Source: Luzula sylvatica
Lineage: Eukaryota; Streptophyta; Magnoliopsida; Poales; Juncaceae
Assembly: GCA_946800325.1 (NCBI GenBank)
Contig: OX326958.1
Coordinates: forward strand, 63,716,366 to 63,780,365
DNA length: 64,000 nucleotides
Direction: 5' to 3'
The position numbers and the translations under genes are program-made. Below are positions 32,700-46,500 of the stretch, one piece after another. Every line of letters starts with the position of its first letter. Position 1 is the first letter of the stretch. The notes under the pieces are model-generated. The model did no database searches, had not been told where the DNA came from, and saw only the letters and a list, made by a program, of their open reading frames with translations.

Positions 32700-33312
32700 T
32701 ACGTTATTAGACTAGTTCCTGATTTAGATCAGGAGCGGCTCAACAATTTTTTAGAGTCTCGACAAAAAAAAAGATATCACTTTTTTTATTTTGTATAATG
32801 AATTATTCCACTAATTACATTAAAATAAAATTAAAATTATACAACCTAAAAGAATAGCACTTATACCGTTAAAACTCAGAAAAAAAACGACTGCAACTAT
32901 AACTTCCCGATTTCCCTAATAACTTGAAGAAAAAAATATATAAGTAGATGGTAAAATAATCAGTCAATCATATTCAACCGAAAGAGTTTATGCACATCTT
33001 ATCTATCTAAATTTATTACAGATAAAAAAAGAAATTAGAAAAAAGAAACAAAAATATGGACCAAAATTCAGAAGGACTTGCAATCTTAACAAAACGGGAA
33101 AGAAAATATTAAACAAATAAAAAAAAAATTCTTAATTAATAACAAAATCTTAACAAAACTAGGAGATGACCTCCTTAATAGTCGGATTCAATTTAGAGAT
33201 GAGCTGTCCAATTAAACTGGAAATTTTTGCTGAATTTTAGTGATTCGTGAAAATTTGGCTATTTGGGTGAAATTTACTTAATTGGACGACATATTACGTT
33301 TTAAATCACATG

Positions 33313-33319
<7 letters not shown>
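32700..33319. other. AT-rich DNA, nothing recognised
   Basis: No coding frame or repeat boundary identified. Confidence 0.4.
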
Positions 33320-33361
<42 letters not shown>

Positions 33362-33363
<2 letters not shown>

Positions 33364-33451
33364 GATGGTTAAGATACTCAATTAAGTATCATTGGTTTGG
33401 TACTTAGGATATTTTAACCATTAGATTTGCTTTGAGATTTGTATTTTTTAA

Positions 33452-33496
<45 letters not shown>

Positions 33497-33595
33497 TTTA
33501 TGATAATCATTAAATGCACAGATCTCAAAGCAAATCTAACGGTCAAAATGTCTTAAGTACCAAACTCATGATACTTAATTAAGTATCTTAGCCAT

Positions 33596-33598
<3 letters not shown>
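33362..33598. mobile_element. MITE flanked and split by TA repeats
   Basis: Ends aggatggttaagatactcaa and the inverse ending tcttagccatcct; inside, gatttgctttgagat pairs with atctcaaagcaaatc. A (TA)n run occupies the centre (33450-33493) and others flank it (33318-33358, 33599-33638). No coding capacity. Confidence 0.8.
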
Positions 33599-33639
<41 letters not shown>

Positions 33640-33642
<3 letters not shown>

Positions 33643-34181
33643 ATATGATCAATGACCAACACTCTTGTTTGGCCAACGTCGGCCAACACCACTTATTTTA
33701 CTAAATCTAAATATTATAATCGAATTGTAACCGCATAGATATGTTTTATATCATTTAGATATGATGTAGAGTAAATTTTGTACAATTTTGATTTTTGTAT
33801 CTAACAAAATCAATAACATATTTTCACAACCGTCCATTTCGGTAAATTTATAGATTTCCATGAAGAGAAATTCGAAACCTAGTAAAAATTCATCCTTAGC
33901 CTATCTATATGATTTAAAATACATCCAAACAAAAAAAATCGAATTTTAAAATTTATTTAATGATGATTCATGTTGTAACTATTTTCGACCGTTAATTTTC
34001 TTTAAGTATTATGATAAGTATGATAGAAATTTTTATTTTTCATGAAATTGAATCTACAACATTGTCAAGCAATATAAATCATATTTATACGGTTAAAGTT
34101 CGATACTCATGTTTAGATTTAGTGAAATAAGTGGTGTTGGCCGACGTTGGCCAAACAAGAGTGTTGGCCATTGATCCTATC

Positions 34182-34183
<2 letters not shown>
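33640..34183. mobile_element. Non-autonomous element with 70-bp TIRs
   Basis: Left gggatatgatcaatgaccaa, right inverse gggataggatcaatggccaa; the inverted repeat continues through cactcttgtttggccaacg and cacttatttcactaaatct-like sequence. Long TIRs suggest the Mutator-like group. TA microsatellite on both sides (33600-33638, 34186-34230). No gene inside. Confidence 0.8.
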
Positions 34184-34230
<47 letters not shown>

Positions 34231-34231
<1 letters not shown>

Positions 34232-36009
34232 TACAAATAGTAGTTATTTTTGGTTTCTCATATGGTGCTAATGAGACTTTAATCCATGACCAATGACATT
34301 TTGCAATGGTGATACACATTCCGCACCAAAACCCCGCATTCAACCCGCACCTCAAATATTATTCCTATTTTGACCATTATTGGCATTAATTACCTTCCAT
34401 TTGAAGGGTTAGGAGTTGCTTGGGGAATAATTAGTGGCCAATATAAAAATAAAAAAACAATCTATGGTAAGATCTAAGCGGATTCTATTTCTTGGGTTAA
34501 CATGAAAAACACCGTTGTAGTGAAATGAATTTATGTAGTAGTTTATCTTCTTATATTTTATTTTCGATTTGAATTATAATATTTAATTTTCGTTAGGAGT
34601 TTTATGATGTTTGTTATTAATAATGGTTTGTATCCGAATATTATTGATTTGATATGTTATTAGTGTATTTTATGATTTTTGTTATTTGGAATAAATGTAC
34701 TTGTATATTGTACATGTAAAAGAGTTCATTAGACGTTAACAAACAAAAATTAATTTTATTTATAATCATACACATACATACATACATATATACATATATA
34801 CATACATGTATACATATATACATGCATGCATACATGCACATACAAATGTACGTACCGACAACCAAGAGCGTCATGGTCAACCCTACCCCCGCGTACCGCG
34901 TACCGGAAGATACGACGTACCGCGGACCCGTATCGCATACTGAGTATTGGAAGATCCGCATTCCATGCTACTATGGTCTTGACATAATTTTTTTTTTCTA
35001 TCCCTACTTAATTCGCAATTTAATTATGAAAAAATATACTTGTCCTCTAAATTTCTCAATCAGTGTATTAACAATTAGTGGTAAGTAATAAAAATAATAA
35101 CATGTGCAAAACTAAAAAAATTATGTTTAAAAAATATAAAATAAAATAAAATTATGTGTTAAACCGGATCTATTTACTTATATATCATATACTAGTGCTA
35201 ACCGCTAACACATATTTATTTCACACATATTCATATGTTAAATCAAATTCATTCACTTATTTACCACATACTAATTTAAAACAGATTAAAAATATAGACT
35301 GTAATATTTAACATATATATTTATATTCTGTCGGGAAGAGAAAGGAGGAGGAGAGAGAATACCCTTATATGGCAGGAAAATCGGGATTTCAGTTCAAGGT
35401 TTATGGTGTATTAGTATTTGGGTTAGAATATATCTGGATTTATTTTTCCAGTTTTTCTTAATAGTTGGAATAGTAAGTTTTTCTTAATAGTTGGAATAGT
35501 AGGTCGTTGGTTTTATTAAGTTGAGTACTAAAAACATAACTGTAAAATGAAATTGACACCCTTTAATGGGGTGGAAATTTCATATATAGTCTTGTATTAT
35601 TCTCTTTTTAATATAAACAATAGATGTGGGATTTCTTAGTCACTCTATTTTCCTCTAAATAAACATTGATATTTATATTTAGTTAAAATTATATTGAAAT
35701 TACGGACAGTTTTGGTCCCCAACCCCTAACATTTTATTCTCACACTATATACAACTAATGATTTTTTCAAGGTCAACATGGACGACTCAGATTACATTCA
35801 CACCATTTGTTTTACTTTTAACATATAATATAACAAGTACCTATTTTGTTCTCCATTTATCTCACAGGTTGCTCCCCGATGTATATTATCTTGCGAGGTC
35901 ACAGAGGGTGCCTTTTAAATTCTCCTCCAACATTTTATATATCACCAATTAACAATTAATTAATTTGATAATTAATAAAAATATATTTCATTAACGATTA
36001 ATTGATATG
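34231..36009. other. Non-coding DNA with small repeats
   Basis: 34768-34850 is an imperfect (CATA)n microsatellite. 34880-34970 holds gtaccgcgtaccgg and similar units as in some hAT subterminal arrays, no ends found. A 26-bp direct repeat (agtttttcttaatagttgga) occurs at 35453 and 35479. No gene recognised. Confidence 0.35.
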
Positions 36010-36025
36010 TACTAAAAATCATTAA

Positions 36026-36072
<47 letters not shown>

Positions 36073-36075
36073 TAT

Positions 36076-36362
36076 GAGGAATTCTATCATACACCTTTTT
36101 AATTAATTGTATCATAAATTCTATCATACAATATATATATATATATCATTAAAGATATTTTGGGTATTTAGAATGGTGTATCATAAATTTTATTTTTTAT
36201 AGATTTTATTTTTTCATGAACAATTCAAATTTCCTATTTAGCATATCATTTATTAATAAATATATTTGAAAAATTACTTTAAATACTCATCAATTGATAA
36301 TTACACAAAATACCCTTGAAAATGAGTGTATCATAAGTAAAAGGGTGTATGATAGAACTCCC
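36076..36362. mobile_element. MITE (GAGGAATTCTATCATACACC)
   Basis: Left end gaggaattctatcatacacc, right end the inverse of ggggagttctatcatacacc; next to a TA microsatellite (36031-36068). A fragment of the same element is at 43390-43492 and an end at 20705. Ends resemble those of the larger element at 43551-45945. Confidence 0.75.
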
Positions 36363-36434
36363 CTTTAATTATATATCAATTAATCATTAATGAGTGTATT
36401 TTTGTTACTTATCCTGTTAATTAATTGTTAATTA

Positions 36435-36552
36435 ATGATATAAAAAAATGTGAGATGAATTTGAGGGACACGTCTAATTATCCTTATCTTATTGTACCAA
36501 TAAAAACTCTCAAATTTCCTAGAAAACCAACAAACCCAAATCTCATCTAGAA
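36435..36552 (+). repeat. Duplicated WAK locus 2 upstream region, unit 1 part a
   Basis: Nearly identical to 38958-39074, just upstream of the WAK gene. The unit continues after the hAT insertion at 37487-37531 and, after a second insertion, at 38888-38957. The three parts add up to one copy of the gene's upstream region and its first codons. Confidence 0.9.
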
Positions 36553-37486
36553 TAGGGATGTCAATGGGGCGGATCGGGGTCGGGGCAAGTATTCCCCATA
36601 CCCACCCCCGTCTTTCGCGGGGATTCCCCGCCCCAAACCTCATTTAATTCACGGGCAAATTGTATGCCCCATCCCCACCCCGCGGGGATCCCCGTCCCCG
36701 TTGGGAACCCCATGACCCGCCAAATTGATATAAAAATTGAAAATTTATTTTATTTAATACTTAAAAATAATTACTCGAATCTAAAATATCATAGAAATTA
36801 CAATTCAAAGAAACTTAAAAATAACAACCAAATATCATTTTTTAAGTCATTCAATATGTCATGCAAATTTAATACAAATATTACTCAAATTCTAAGATAT
36901 AAATGTTTTTTGAAAATTTACTCAAATCCTAGAATATAAAAAGAAAAGTTGACCTCCAAACAACTTAGTCATATATATATTTATCCAAATTCCAATTCAA
37001 AATAATTTAGAAGAAAACTGTAAACTAATTAGAATTAGGGATGTTAGGGTTTATGAGCAAAGTCAATAGAGAAAAAAAAAAAAAAAAACAATGTAAATTG
37101 AAAAATTGATAATATAGAAATTATCAATAATATGGAAGGTAAAAAGATACAAAGTAAATATTTAAAGGACAAGATATAATTTATAATTTTTTAAAAGAAC
37201 AAGTACATATTTAGAATTTTTTGAACTAACAATTTATAATTTAGAAATATATTTATAATTTTAAATTCGGGACTCCGCGACGCATGTGACGGGATAACCC
37301 ATGGGGCACGGGGCAGGGTAACCCATGGGGCGGGACTATCTATCCCCATACCCACCCCCATCCCCGCATCCGGGGCAAACTCCTCACCCCATCCCCACCC
37401 CGTGGGGCAAGTAATCGGGGATTCCCCGTCCCATTCGGGTCGGGTCCCCACGGGGATGGGGATTCCCCACCCCATTGACATCCCTA
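36553..37486 (+). mobile_element. hAT-type MITE (hAT-3)
   Basis: Ends TAGGGATGTCAATGGGGCGG and complement, with a perfect 8-bp target duplication atctagaa (36545-36552, 37487-37494). The second copy of the host sequence (39066-39078) is the empty site. Subterminal zones are rich in ccccg/cgggg; no transposase. Confidence 0.95.
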
Positions 37487-37531
37487 ATCTAGAAGCGTAC
37501 ACAAATTCCAAAAAACATAGATGCCTAAGAG

Positions 37532-38887
37532 CTTGTTTGGATGGTAAGGAAGTTGAAGTATTACTTGGGTTAGGAAATATATACCGGGTTATTACTAAAA
37601 GCTTGTTTGGATCTATTTTAGGAAGTACAAGAATCAGTTTTAGGTTAGGATTTTCTAGGGGTTTTGTATACAAATTTTGAGGAAATAAAAACTGACCAAA
37701 ATGGCCAGTTTTTTTCAGGAAAGTTGCGTGTAGCTCTTTCTCTTGCCTTTTTTTTTTATTATTTCTTTTTCATTTTTCTTGCAGTTTTATCAGATTTCTT
37801 CGCCAACACTCTTTCCTGCCTCCATGGTTGCCATGTCGACGTCCTCTCTCTCTAAATTTCCTAATGAAAATGATTAATTTTAATTTTTCAATCTCAATTT
37901 CTGTTTTAATAGATTTTAGGGTGTTTACTTGTGGTTTAAACTTTTAGAGCTGTGAGTGTGTTATCTCAAAGAGATGAATAATTACAATTTTTCTTATATT
38001 TGATAGATGTTTCATGAATTTGATGTTTTTCCTCTTCAATTTCATTAATCTTTGGAAGTAATTGGGTTTAGTAGCAATAAGAAGGGTGTTGATAATTTAT
38101 TTGTAAATCAAATCAGAATAGTAGCTTTGTTTCCTTTGATGGTTGATAGGGATGGTTAAAAGTAGGGGGTGGAGATATCATCTCATTACAGTTTTATGGA
38201 TGAGATGGAAAGAGATATAAGATTTGTAATTGTGGATGCTTAATTACTTTTTATTTTATTTGAATTTAGGAGTTCTTTTAATTTCTTTTTGTATATTTAC
38301 AGCTATATTGGCTTGATTGTGGGTAATAGTTTTGTAATTTCGGATTTGTGAATTTTTAGTTTGGAGTAAATAAATAAAATTATTATGTTCAAAATACATT
38401 TATTCGCTACTGATTGATTTGTTAACATTTTTTATTTTTGTTATCGAATCATTCTTTGTTAATTCATTTTTAGTGGCATGCCACAAAAAAATCTTTCTAT
38501 ATCATTCTTAAAAGTACATCCACATCTTTCCAAACTATTGAATTTTAAAATAAAAAAAATAATAAAAAAATAATGCATCCAAACTATTGAATTATTATAT
38601 AATATAATATAATATAATATTATATTATATTGAATTAAATTATATTTTATTTTATTTTATAATATGACACAATATTGTATTATATTATATTATATTAAAA
38701 TATATTATATACAAACAAAACATTCCTTCCAACAACACTTTCATTAAATTCCTTAAAAGACATCCGAACAAGACATTTATTTGAATTCCTTAACTTTTTA
38801 TATCCTATAGTATTTGGGGTTTCAAAATTCCAATTCCTAAAAATTAACCAACCTATACTTAGAAAAAACTAGTGCATCCAAACAAGC
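37532..38887. mobile_element. hAT-like non-autonomous element (CTTGTTTGGATG ends)
   Basis: Left end cttgtttggatg, right end catccaaacaag plus one base, target duplication cctaagag (37524-37531 and 38888-38895), with the empty site at 39104-39111. The left end motif recurs inside at 37600. The interior has no transposase; an open frame at 37664-37855 after a pyrimidine tract is not recognisable. The 38520-38760 part is an AT-rich inverted-repeat zone. Confidence 0.8.
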
Positions 38888-38957
38888 CCTAAGAGAAATT
38901 TCTCAGGATCGGCCAGTGATATTATGGCCGTGTTTGTCATGCTTGTGCTCCCATTCC
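38888..38957 (+). pseudogene. Duplicated first codons of WAK locus 2
   Basis: Copies 39104-39179 with a few changes: cctaagagaaatttctcagg, atattatggccgtgtttgtc and gtgctcccattcc. It covers the signal-peptide codons and then stops at the junction with the second unit, so no receptor can follow. Confidence 0.85.
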
Positions 38958-39141
38958 TAATGATATAAAAAATGTGAGATGAATTTGAGGGACACGTCTA
39001 ATTATCCTTATCTTATTGTACCAATAAAAACTCTCAAATTTCCTAGAAAACCAACAAACCCAAATCTCATCTAGAAGCGTATACAAATTCCAAAAAACAT
39101 AGATGCCTAAGAGAAATTTCTCAGGATCGGCCAGTGATATT

Positions 39142-42100
39142 ATGGCAGTGTTTGTGATGCTTGTGCTGCTCCCATTCCTAATGAGCAATAGCATGGCATT
39201 CACAATAGCTGACCATCCCACCATCGCAAAGCCTGGCTGCCTCGAAAAGTGCGGTGGAGTTTCAATCCCTTATCCCTTTGGCATTGGCTCGAATTGCTCT
39301 TTGATGGAAAGCTTCAACATCGCATGTGACATGATCAATGGCACTTACATGCCTTTTGTGGACTACGATGTTGGGGTTCTGAACATATCACTCTTATCAG
39401 GTCAGATGCGTGTGAACAACACTGTATCTTCCCAGTGCTACAATAGCACATCGAACAGTCCAGATGAGGATTATTGGTACTTCTCCTTACAAAAAAATTT
39501 CTACTTCAATCATGAAAAAAACAAGTTCATGGTTCTCGGCTGTAACACACTAGGCTTTGTTAACCTTTCCGACACTAATGCCCTTGACTACACTGATGTA
39601 CGATATAATCCGGTGGGTTGCTTCTCAGGGTGTAATGACCAAAACAGCCTAACAAACGGATCATGTTCTGGAATTGGTTGCTGTCAAACCGCCATTCCTA
39701 GCGCGAGAACATTTTATAATACTTCTTTCGATACGAGCTACAACAACTCATTGATCTATAATTTTAGTCGTTGCGGGTATGCTATACTGATGGAAGAATC
39801 CGAGTTCGAGTTTGACACCCGTTATATCACGAATGGTGGCGAGTTATACGAAGCTAATATGTCAGTAGTTCTAGATTGGTCTGCTGGAAATCAAACTTGT
39901 CGAGAAGCAGAACTCGATAAATCCTCCTATGCATGCATCAGTGAAAATAGTACTTGTGTGGACTTGAGCAACGGTGCACCAGGTTACCTGTGCAATTGCT
40001 CTTCTGGTTATCAGGGCAATCCTTACCTTCTTGGAGCTGGAGGGTGCCAAGGTCTCTCTCTCTCTCTCAATTAATTATTTCCTAAAAAAAAATTTCATGT
40101 AGTGCAATGCATGTAAAATAAGAGATTGTGGATTAAAATTAAGTGAAGCGAGTAAAATCTTCTGTGTTAAAAAAACACTGAATTTTATTTCATTAATGAA
40201 TAAGAAAAAAAGAAGTCTTGGTCGGTTAGTACAGTTTCTTACGCATTATATTGCAGATATCGATGAATGTGCCGACAAATCCCTGTGCTATGGAAACTCC
40301 GGTATATGTGAGAACATCCCAGGAAGTTATCGATGCTCATGCCCCGTAGGAACACACAATATTTCTGATGCAAACTCCGGTACATGTGAAAAGAACGAGA
40401 GGCTTGCGTTGTGGATAAAGCTACTCATTGGTTAGTTGCTAATTTTTAACAATGTTATTTATTATACAGATAATACTCGGATATCATTTGATAAAAGGGA
40501 AAGGAAAATTATACCTTGCCACCCATTTCTTCCACCAATTCACGACGAGTCACCAATTTATGATTAACACCTCAATTAGCAAACTCAATTTACCAACCCC
40601 CTTATTTTGCACTTATCTTTGAGCCTCCTCATTAAGCCACATCATCATGCTTATCTTGATTATTAACCATTAGATTGTGTGATGTGGCTTCATCATATGC
40701 ATTAATATTATATTTGATCATTTAATACATGCATTTTGTATTATTATTTTTAAGTATTAATTTGAACCATTAGATGTAGTGATGTGGTTTAATCTCAATC
40801 ATTAATTTTTTTGTTAGATTTTTTGAAGATCATATTTTGTGTAGTCATTTATGTGTTATTATTTTACACCATGTTTTAAGCATTCTTAGAAAGCCACATC
40901 ATCCTACATTTTTGATGTGGCCTATTATTATTGGTTAGAATCATATTAAACCAAGTCTAATCAATTGTTTAATATTTCACATAAGATTACATGATCAAAT
41001 GTGAATGCAATGAAATATGAAAAGTTTATATATGAAATATTAATAATGTAATATGTAATATTATAAAAAAATACAACATATATTAGTATTATTTTGGAAA
41101 TTTAATTTTATAAACCCATCAAATATATTCATTTTATTTTTCTCTTTATTTTGACATCCATATTAGTTTGGTTCATACATACCGTTTTTCATAATTTCAA
41201 TTTGTAAAGATATTATATAAGAAAATACAATGCAAAAAAATACATATTTACATAATATATTTTTAAGAATTTTATTTGCATAATTAAAATTTTAGGTATT
41301 ATTATTTATTTTTTAAAAAATTATAAAAATAAGAATCTCATATAATATTAAGTAGATTATATTTGTGTTTTTAAGAAAACAATTTTTTTAAAAAAATAAC
41401 AGAATTAAAAAAAAAGTGTATCCATCTAGATAACTTTTTAAACTTATAAATCAAATTGTATTGTTATTTTACAAAAATGTAAAATACCAAAAAATCATAT
41501 GATATAAAATAATTTGTATTTATGTTTATTATAAATTAAATTTTGATATTATTTATTAAATTACTTCCACTATTAAGTTTTATATTATTTTATATTTTCA
41601 TTGCATTTTGAATCAATAAAAAATTATTGCTACTATATAATTAATAATGTGTTACTACATATGTTGTATGATTAATTATTTTAATATTTGATATTGTATG
41701 AAATATTGTGAATAATGATATATATTTGTTGTTACGTTTTTCGTAAAATTGTATTATATCTTATTATTATATCTTATTGTATAATGACACTATTATAAGT
41801 ATTATTATTTGATTAAAAAAGAAGATTTCTTGCTATCATAATGTAAAATAATTATAATATATATGAATAATCATAAATAAATGAATTCAAATAACTTTAT
41901 TTTAAGATGATATTATTAATATTGTCATTCAAATATATAATTATATTACAATGAAAACATAATTTACATGCTCGCCACGTAGCGCGAGTATTCTCCTAGT
42001 TAATAATTAATTCATAGTGACTACAAACTTAATATGTAATTAAGAGATAATTAAAGGTTTAATCATGAATTGGCGACTCATCATGAATTGGTGGGGGAAA

Positions 42101-43488
42101 TGGAAGGGCATAGTAGAAGACCTCCAAAAATAATTAGTTGGGTTAATTAACAACTCAATTAATAAAAATGTGCACAATTTCGAGTTTTAGAATTTTGTAA
42201 AGTATATTTTGAGCTAATTAATTTAGATAAAATATGGGATAACCTAAGGTGAGTTTTGCGACATTGTTATGATGATTTAACTCGTGAAAATTTTCGAGAT
42301 CTTGATCGCCGCTTACTGATACTTCAAAACAATTTTATACATAAAAGACAATGTAAAAATTACCTCTCCGGCATGGATAGCTATAAACGTGTTTATATCG
42401 AAAATTACCTTTGTAGGTATGTAAAAACCTTCGAGATCTTCAAGGTTTTGCAACTATATGATTTACATTAAGTCAGTTCGAATGAAACCACTGCTTAATG
42501 ACAAAACAAAATTCAAGAATAAATTTCTTATTAAAATGATAAATATGAAAACAAAATATTAGTAACCTCTAAAGAAATTTGTGCAAATCAATCGCAATCT
42601 TGATATTTCCCGTGGTATAATCTGAATGGTTATATGAATACGAGAGCCAAATTCTTGCAATGGAGTCTAAATAAATCGCGATTGGAACCTAATTTTATTA
42701 GCAAATTAATCAAATCATGATTGGATAGTTAACTAATTAATAATAGGAATTTGATAAAGTCCTTACTTTCGACCAGCTATATAGATTAAGATGCAAAATT
42801 GGGAAGCTTCTTTCATTTAACTTCAAAATTGAACTTCAAATGACAAAATTAAAAGGGCCTAAATTATAGGTTCATTAAACCTGAATTAACTCTAAATTAG
42901 ACAACCAAACAAGCTAACAAAAAAAGGAAGAATTAAAGTACCCGATAAGCTTGATGTTCTCCTTCAGTTGCCAATTTAATATAGAGAGGAGAGATAAGAG
43001 AAGTGATTGTGGACCGAAGTGCCGTGGCACTGGAAAGAGAATAAATGAAGAGAAAATCGAGGCTGAACCTGCATAGCAGTCACGACGAGAGAGAGAGAGG
43101 GTACGAATTGTGAGAGAGAGGGGGAGAGAGGTTCAAGTTCTAATGTTAAAACCGGTTTAACGTATCAATGATCACCGGTTTCATGAAGCTGTTAAAACAA
43201 TCAATTATATTTACACCAATTTCTACTTAAATTTTGAATTACATCATAAATATCCACTTAAAGGATGTATTAAATTTGTCCGGAACTGTTAAATATAATT
43301 AAACAATAGTTAATTTAAATAGGGAAAAATTATTTGTTAAATTTGTACGTTGTGAAAATATTACATTGCTATATCGTCTGATATATATACAATTCAAATT
43401 TCCTATTTAGCATTTCATTTATTAATAATTACACAAAATAGTCTTGAAAATGAGTGTATTATAAACAAAAGAAGTGTATGATAGAACT

Positions 43489-43553
<65 letters not shown>

Positions 43554-46500
43554 TAATTCTTCCATACACCAAAAAAATTACATAAATTTTTGATCGATTC
43601 AATCCTAACCCTTCGTTCAAGCAAGGGCATTATGGGAAGTTATATTTCAACCGGTTAATGCAACTATGCAATGCATTCTCGGTTCTCTCAGCTTTATGTT
43701 ATTGTCTCATTAATATTTTTTTGGAAATTGGATGCATTTAATATGTTTGAAATATTATGTGCCATAAATCTATATTCATTCAAGTAATAACTAACAAGAT
43801 GAATATACATAAACAATCATCTTATTTTTGATACTACATGTGAATTTTATTTATCAGCAAAAAATAGTCATTAGGGTATGCATTATATAAACTACTAAAT
43901 ATGCATTATATATTTTTATTAAATACTGTTTTGTTAATATTATAAATAATTCATTATTTATATGTATTGTTTTAGAAACTATATATTTTTTTGTTATAGA
44001 ACGATTAATATATTATGTAGAGACAAACACATGTAAATTTTGTTCTATTATTTTGTTTATGTTGTTTTATTTATCAATACTAATTTAATCCATTTATTTA
44101 TTATATCTTGTATATGTTTTTGTTTATATCACGTTACGTATTTTATTTATTTTTGCATATTATATGCATTTATTATATACATTATTCATTGTGACATTTT
44201 AAGTTATGCTTCCATTTTAATATTATTATGTTTCTTTTGTAGTGTTTTATTAATTCATAGGAAGTGAGGAAAAGAGTATATGGGTATGCTTAAAATATTT
44301 TCTGAGAATGATATATTAATACTCAATAATATACTAACATTAAAATTATATATTAATATAAAAATATATGGACGCTAAAGTAGGATGGTGACACGAAAAA
44401 TGTTTATTTGCATCGGAATAATATTTGGACTTTTGAGAAAAAATACATGGCAACACTCAAATTATATGATGACAGTAAAAAATGACATATACAACTTAGA
44501 ACAGTATAAAAATATTACAAATAATATATTGATGATATAAATGAGGAGCATTTATGCAATAAACTTTTATGAATATAAAATTAAAAAAATTATTTAGTTT
44601 TGAAAAATATTTCAAAATTATTTCATATCAGATTTTATAAAAATACGACATCATCTAATTTTAAAATCAGTTGAGTTAATTAAGGAACAATAAAATCAAA
44701 GAAATGTTTACTTTGCCCCAACATTTACCGACCGAATTCTCCACATTTGAATTAACACATTTAATTCACATAATAATCAAAGAATGAATCATTAATAATT
44801 AATTAATATTAATTTAAATTTATAAATTTAAATTAATGATAATTATGTATTAAATTAATTGTTACTTATATGACATGTGTTGATTAATTTGCTAATTAAA
44901 CACATTCAATACAATATAAAAAATATGATGATAAAATCCGAAGACACATATTTATTTTTGAATTGTATTTGACTCTGGGTTAAAAACAATCCGAAGAAGA
45001 CCTAACGGATCGGTATTGTAATACAAATGATATTAACTAGGTGTGTGCATTCGATGGTTCGGTTAGAACTAATCTGAAGTAATATATACTAGCTTTATTA
45101 ATGTCATATTAACTAAATAAATTTGGTATTATGGCATCAAAATGATGTATCATCAATAAAAGTAATATATTTGTTGTTCAATTATAATAATATAAAAACA
45201 TATATTTAACTTCCGTGTACACATAAAATATATTATTTTTATACGTAGGATATATATTGACAACGTGAAACATAAACTAACATAGATTTATTATTGATTA
45301 TTAACCTTAAATTTGATTATAGGTTTTAAAAATAAAATGAAATAATTATTTTGAAAAGAAAAAAGCAAAATTATTTTTCATTAAAAAAAATTAAATAAGT
45401 ATATAAGTAATGACAAAAGAGGCTTTGAGTTTGTAATATTTTGATTTTACACAACGCAACAAGATATTTTATAAATTAATATTTATTATTTTTTTAATTT
45501 AAAATTCATATTATCCATTATCAATTTTATAATATTTTTAATAAATGGGTAACAAAGAAACGTGGCTCCTTAAGATTTTTATTTATTTTATATTTTGATC
45601 CCTATTATGTGCATGGCCATGGACAGGTGACATTTATTGATTCTTATTTTAAAAGCTTTTGCCAATCCAAGATAACATGAATCCCGAGCAAATCATTACA
45701 ATCCTCTCCAGTGTACCAATTATTTTAAGTTATTTAATTACATTAAAATGGAGAGAACTTAAAAAGTCATTTAAAAGCACGTATGAGTTTATGACTGATT
45801 TACCCTTAATTAAATACTTATGCTAACCGGCTGAATAAAGTTTTAACCGGCTGAATTCGAGTTTCGAAGAAAAGTCACTCAATACTGGCCCTGGATTTTC
45901 TTAAACGAACGGCTTAAAAAAATTTGGTGTATGGAAGAATTTCTCATATATATATATATATATAGTAGTCTGTGTTCCAAAGCGGAACAACGAACATCAA
46001 ATAGCCAATAAATTCACATCTCAAACCTTCTAGGCAATGCCTGCTTTGATGACAACTACAAATATCTAATATTATAGACTATAGTCGCCTCGTATAGGAT
46101 CTCGTTGCACTCACTTCATATTACGAAATTAATTTTGTATTTCTTAGTCATAGCATTTGGTCTCCTATATGCATAACATTGAGTGGTGATATGAAGTTCA
46201 TGTATGTGCAAAATAAGTAAATGAATCTGATTTAGCACATGAATATATATTAAATGAATAGATGGTAAATAAGTAAATTGACCTGTTTGATACAAATAAA
46301 AAAAAATTAGTGTCGAACACGTTTATGATTTATTTGTTTGATTTACACTAATTGCGAACACCCAACACATCAATTAGAATAGGGAATTTAGGAGGGATAA
46401 GTATAGTTTTCTCTTACATTTATTTTATTTTGATTACCTTGAGTTGGCCATAAAAATAGTTAACAGCTTTACATGGGTACTTTTTTGTTGTTATGCAGGA

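Noticed and set aside
34641..34961. Cys/Met/Tyr-rich frame on the minus strand
   Set aside because: It comes from a CATA microsatellite and transposon-like DNA.
37664..37855. Captured gene exon within the hAT-like element
   Set aside because: Phe-rich frame after a pyrimidine tract; no similarity recognised and no splice partner.
39103..39141. ATG 39103 as the certain start of WAK locus 2
   Set aside because: In frame, but the equivalent ATG in locus 3 leads to a stop and the hydrophobic signal sequence begins after 39142; kept as an alternative only.
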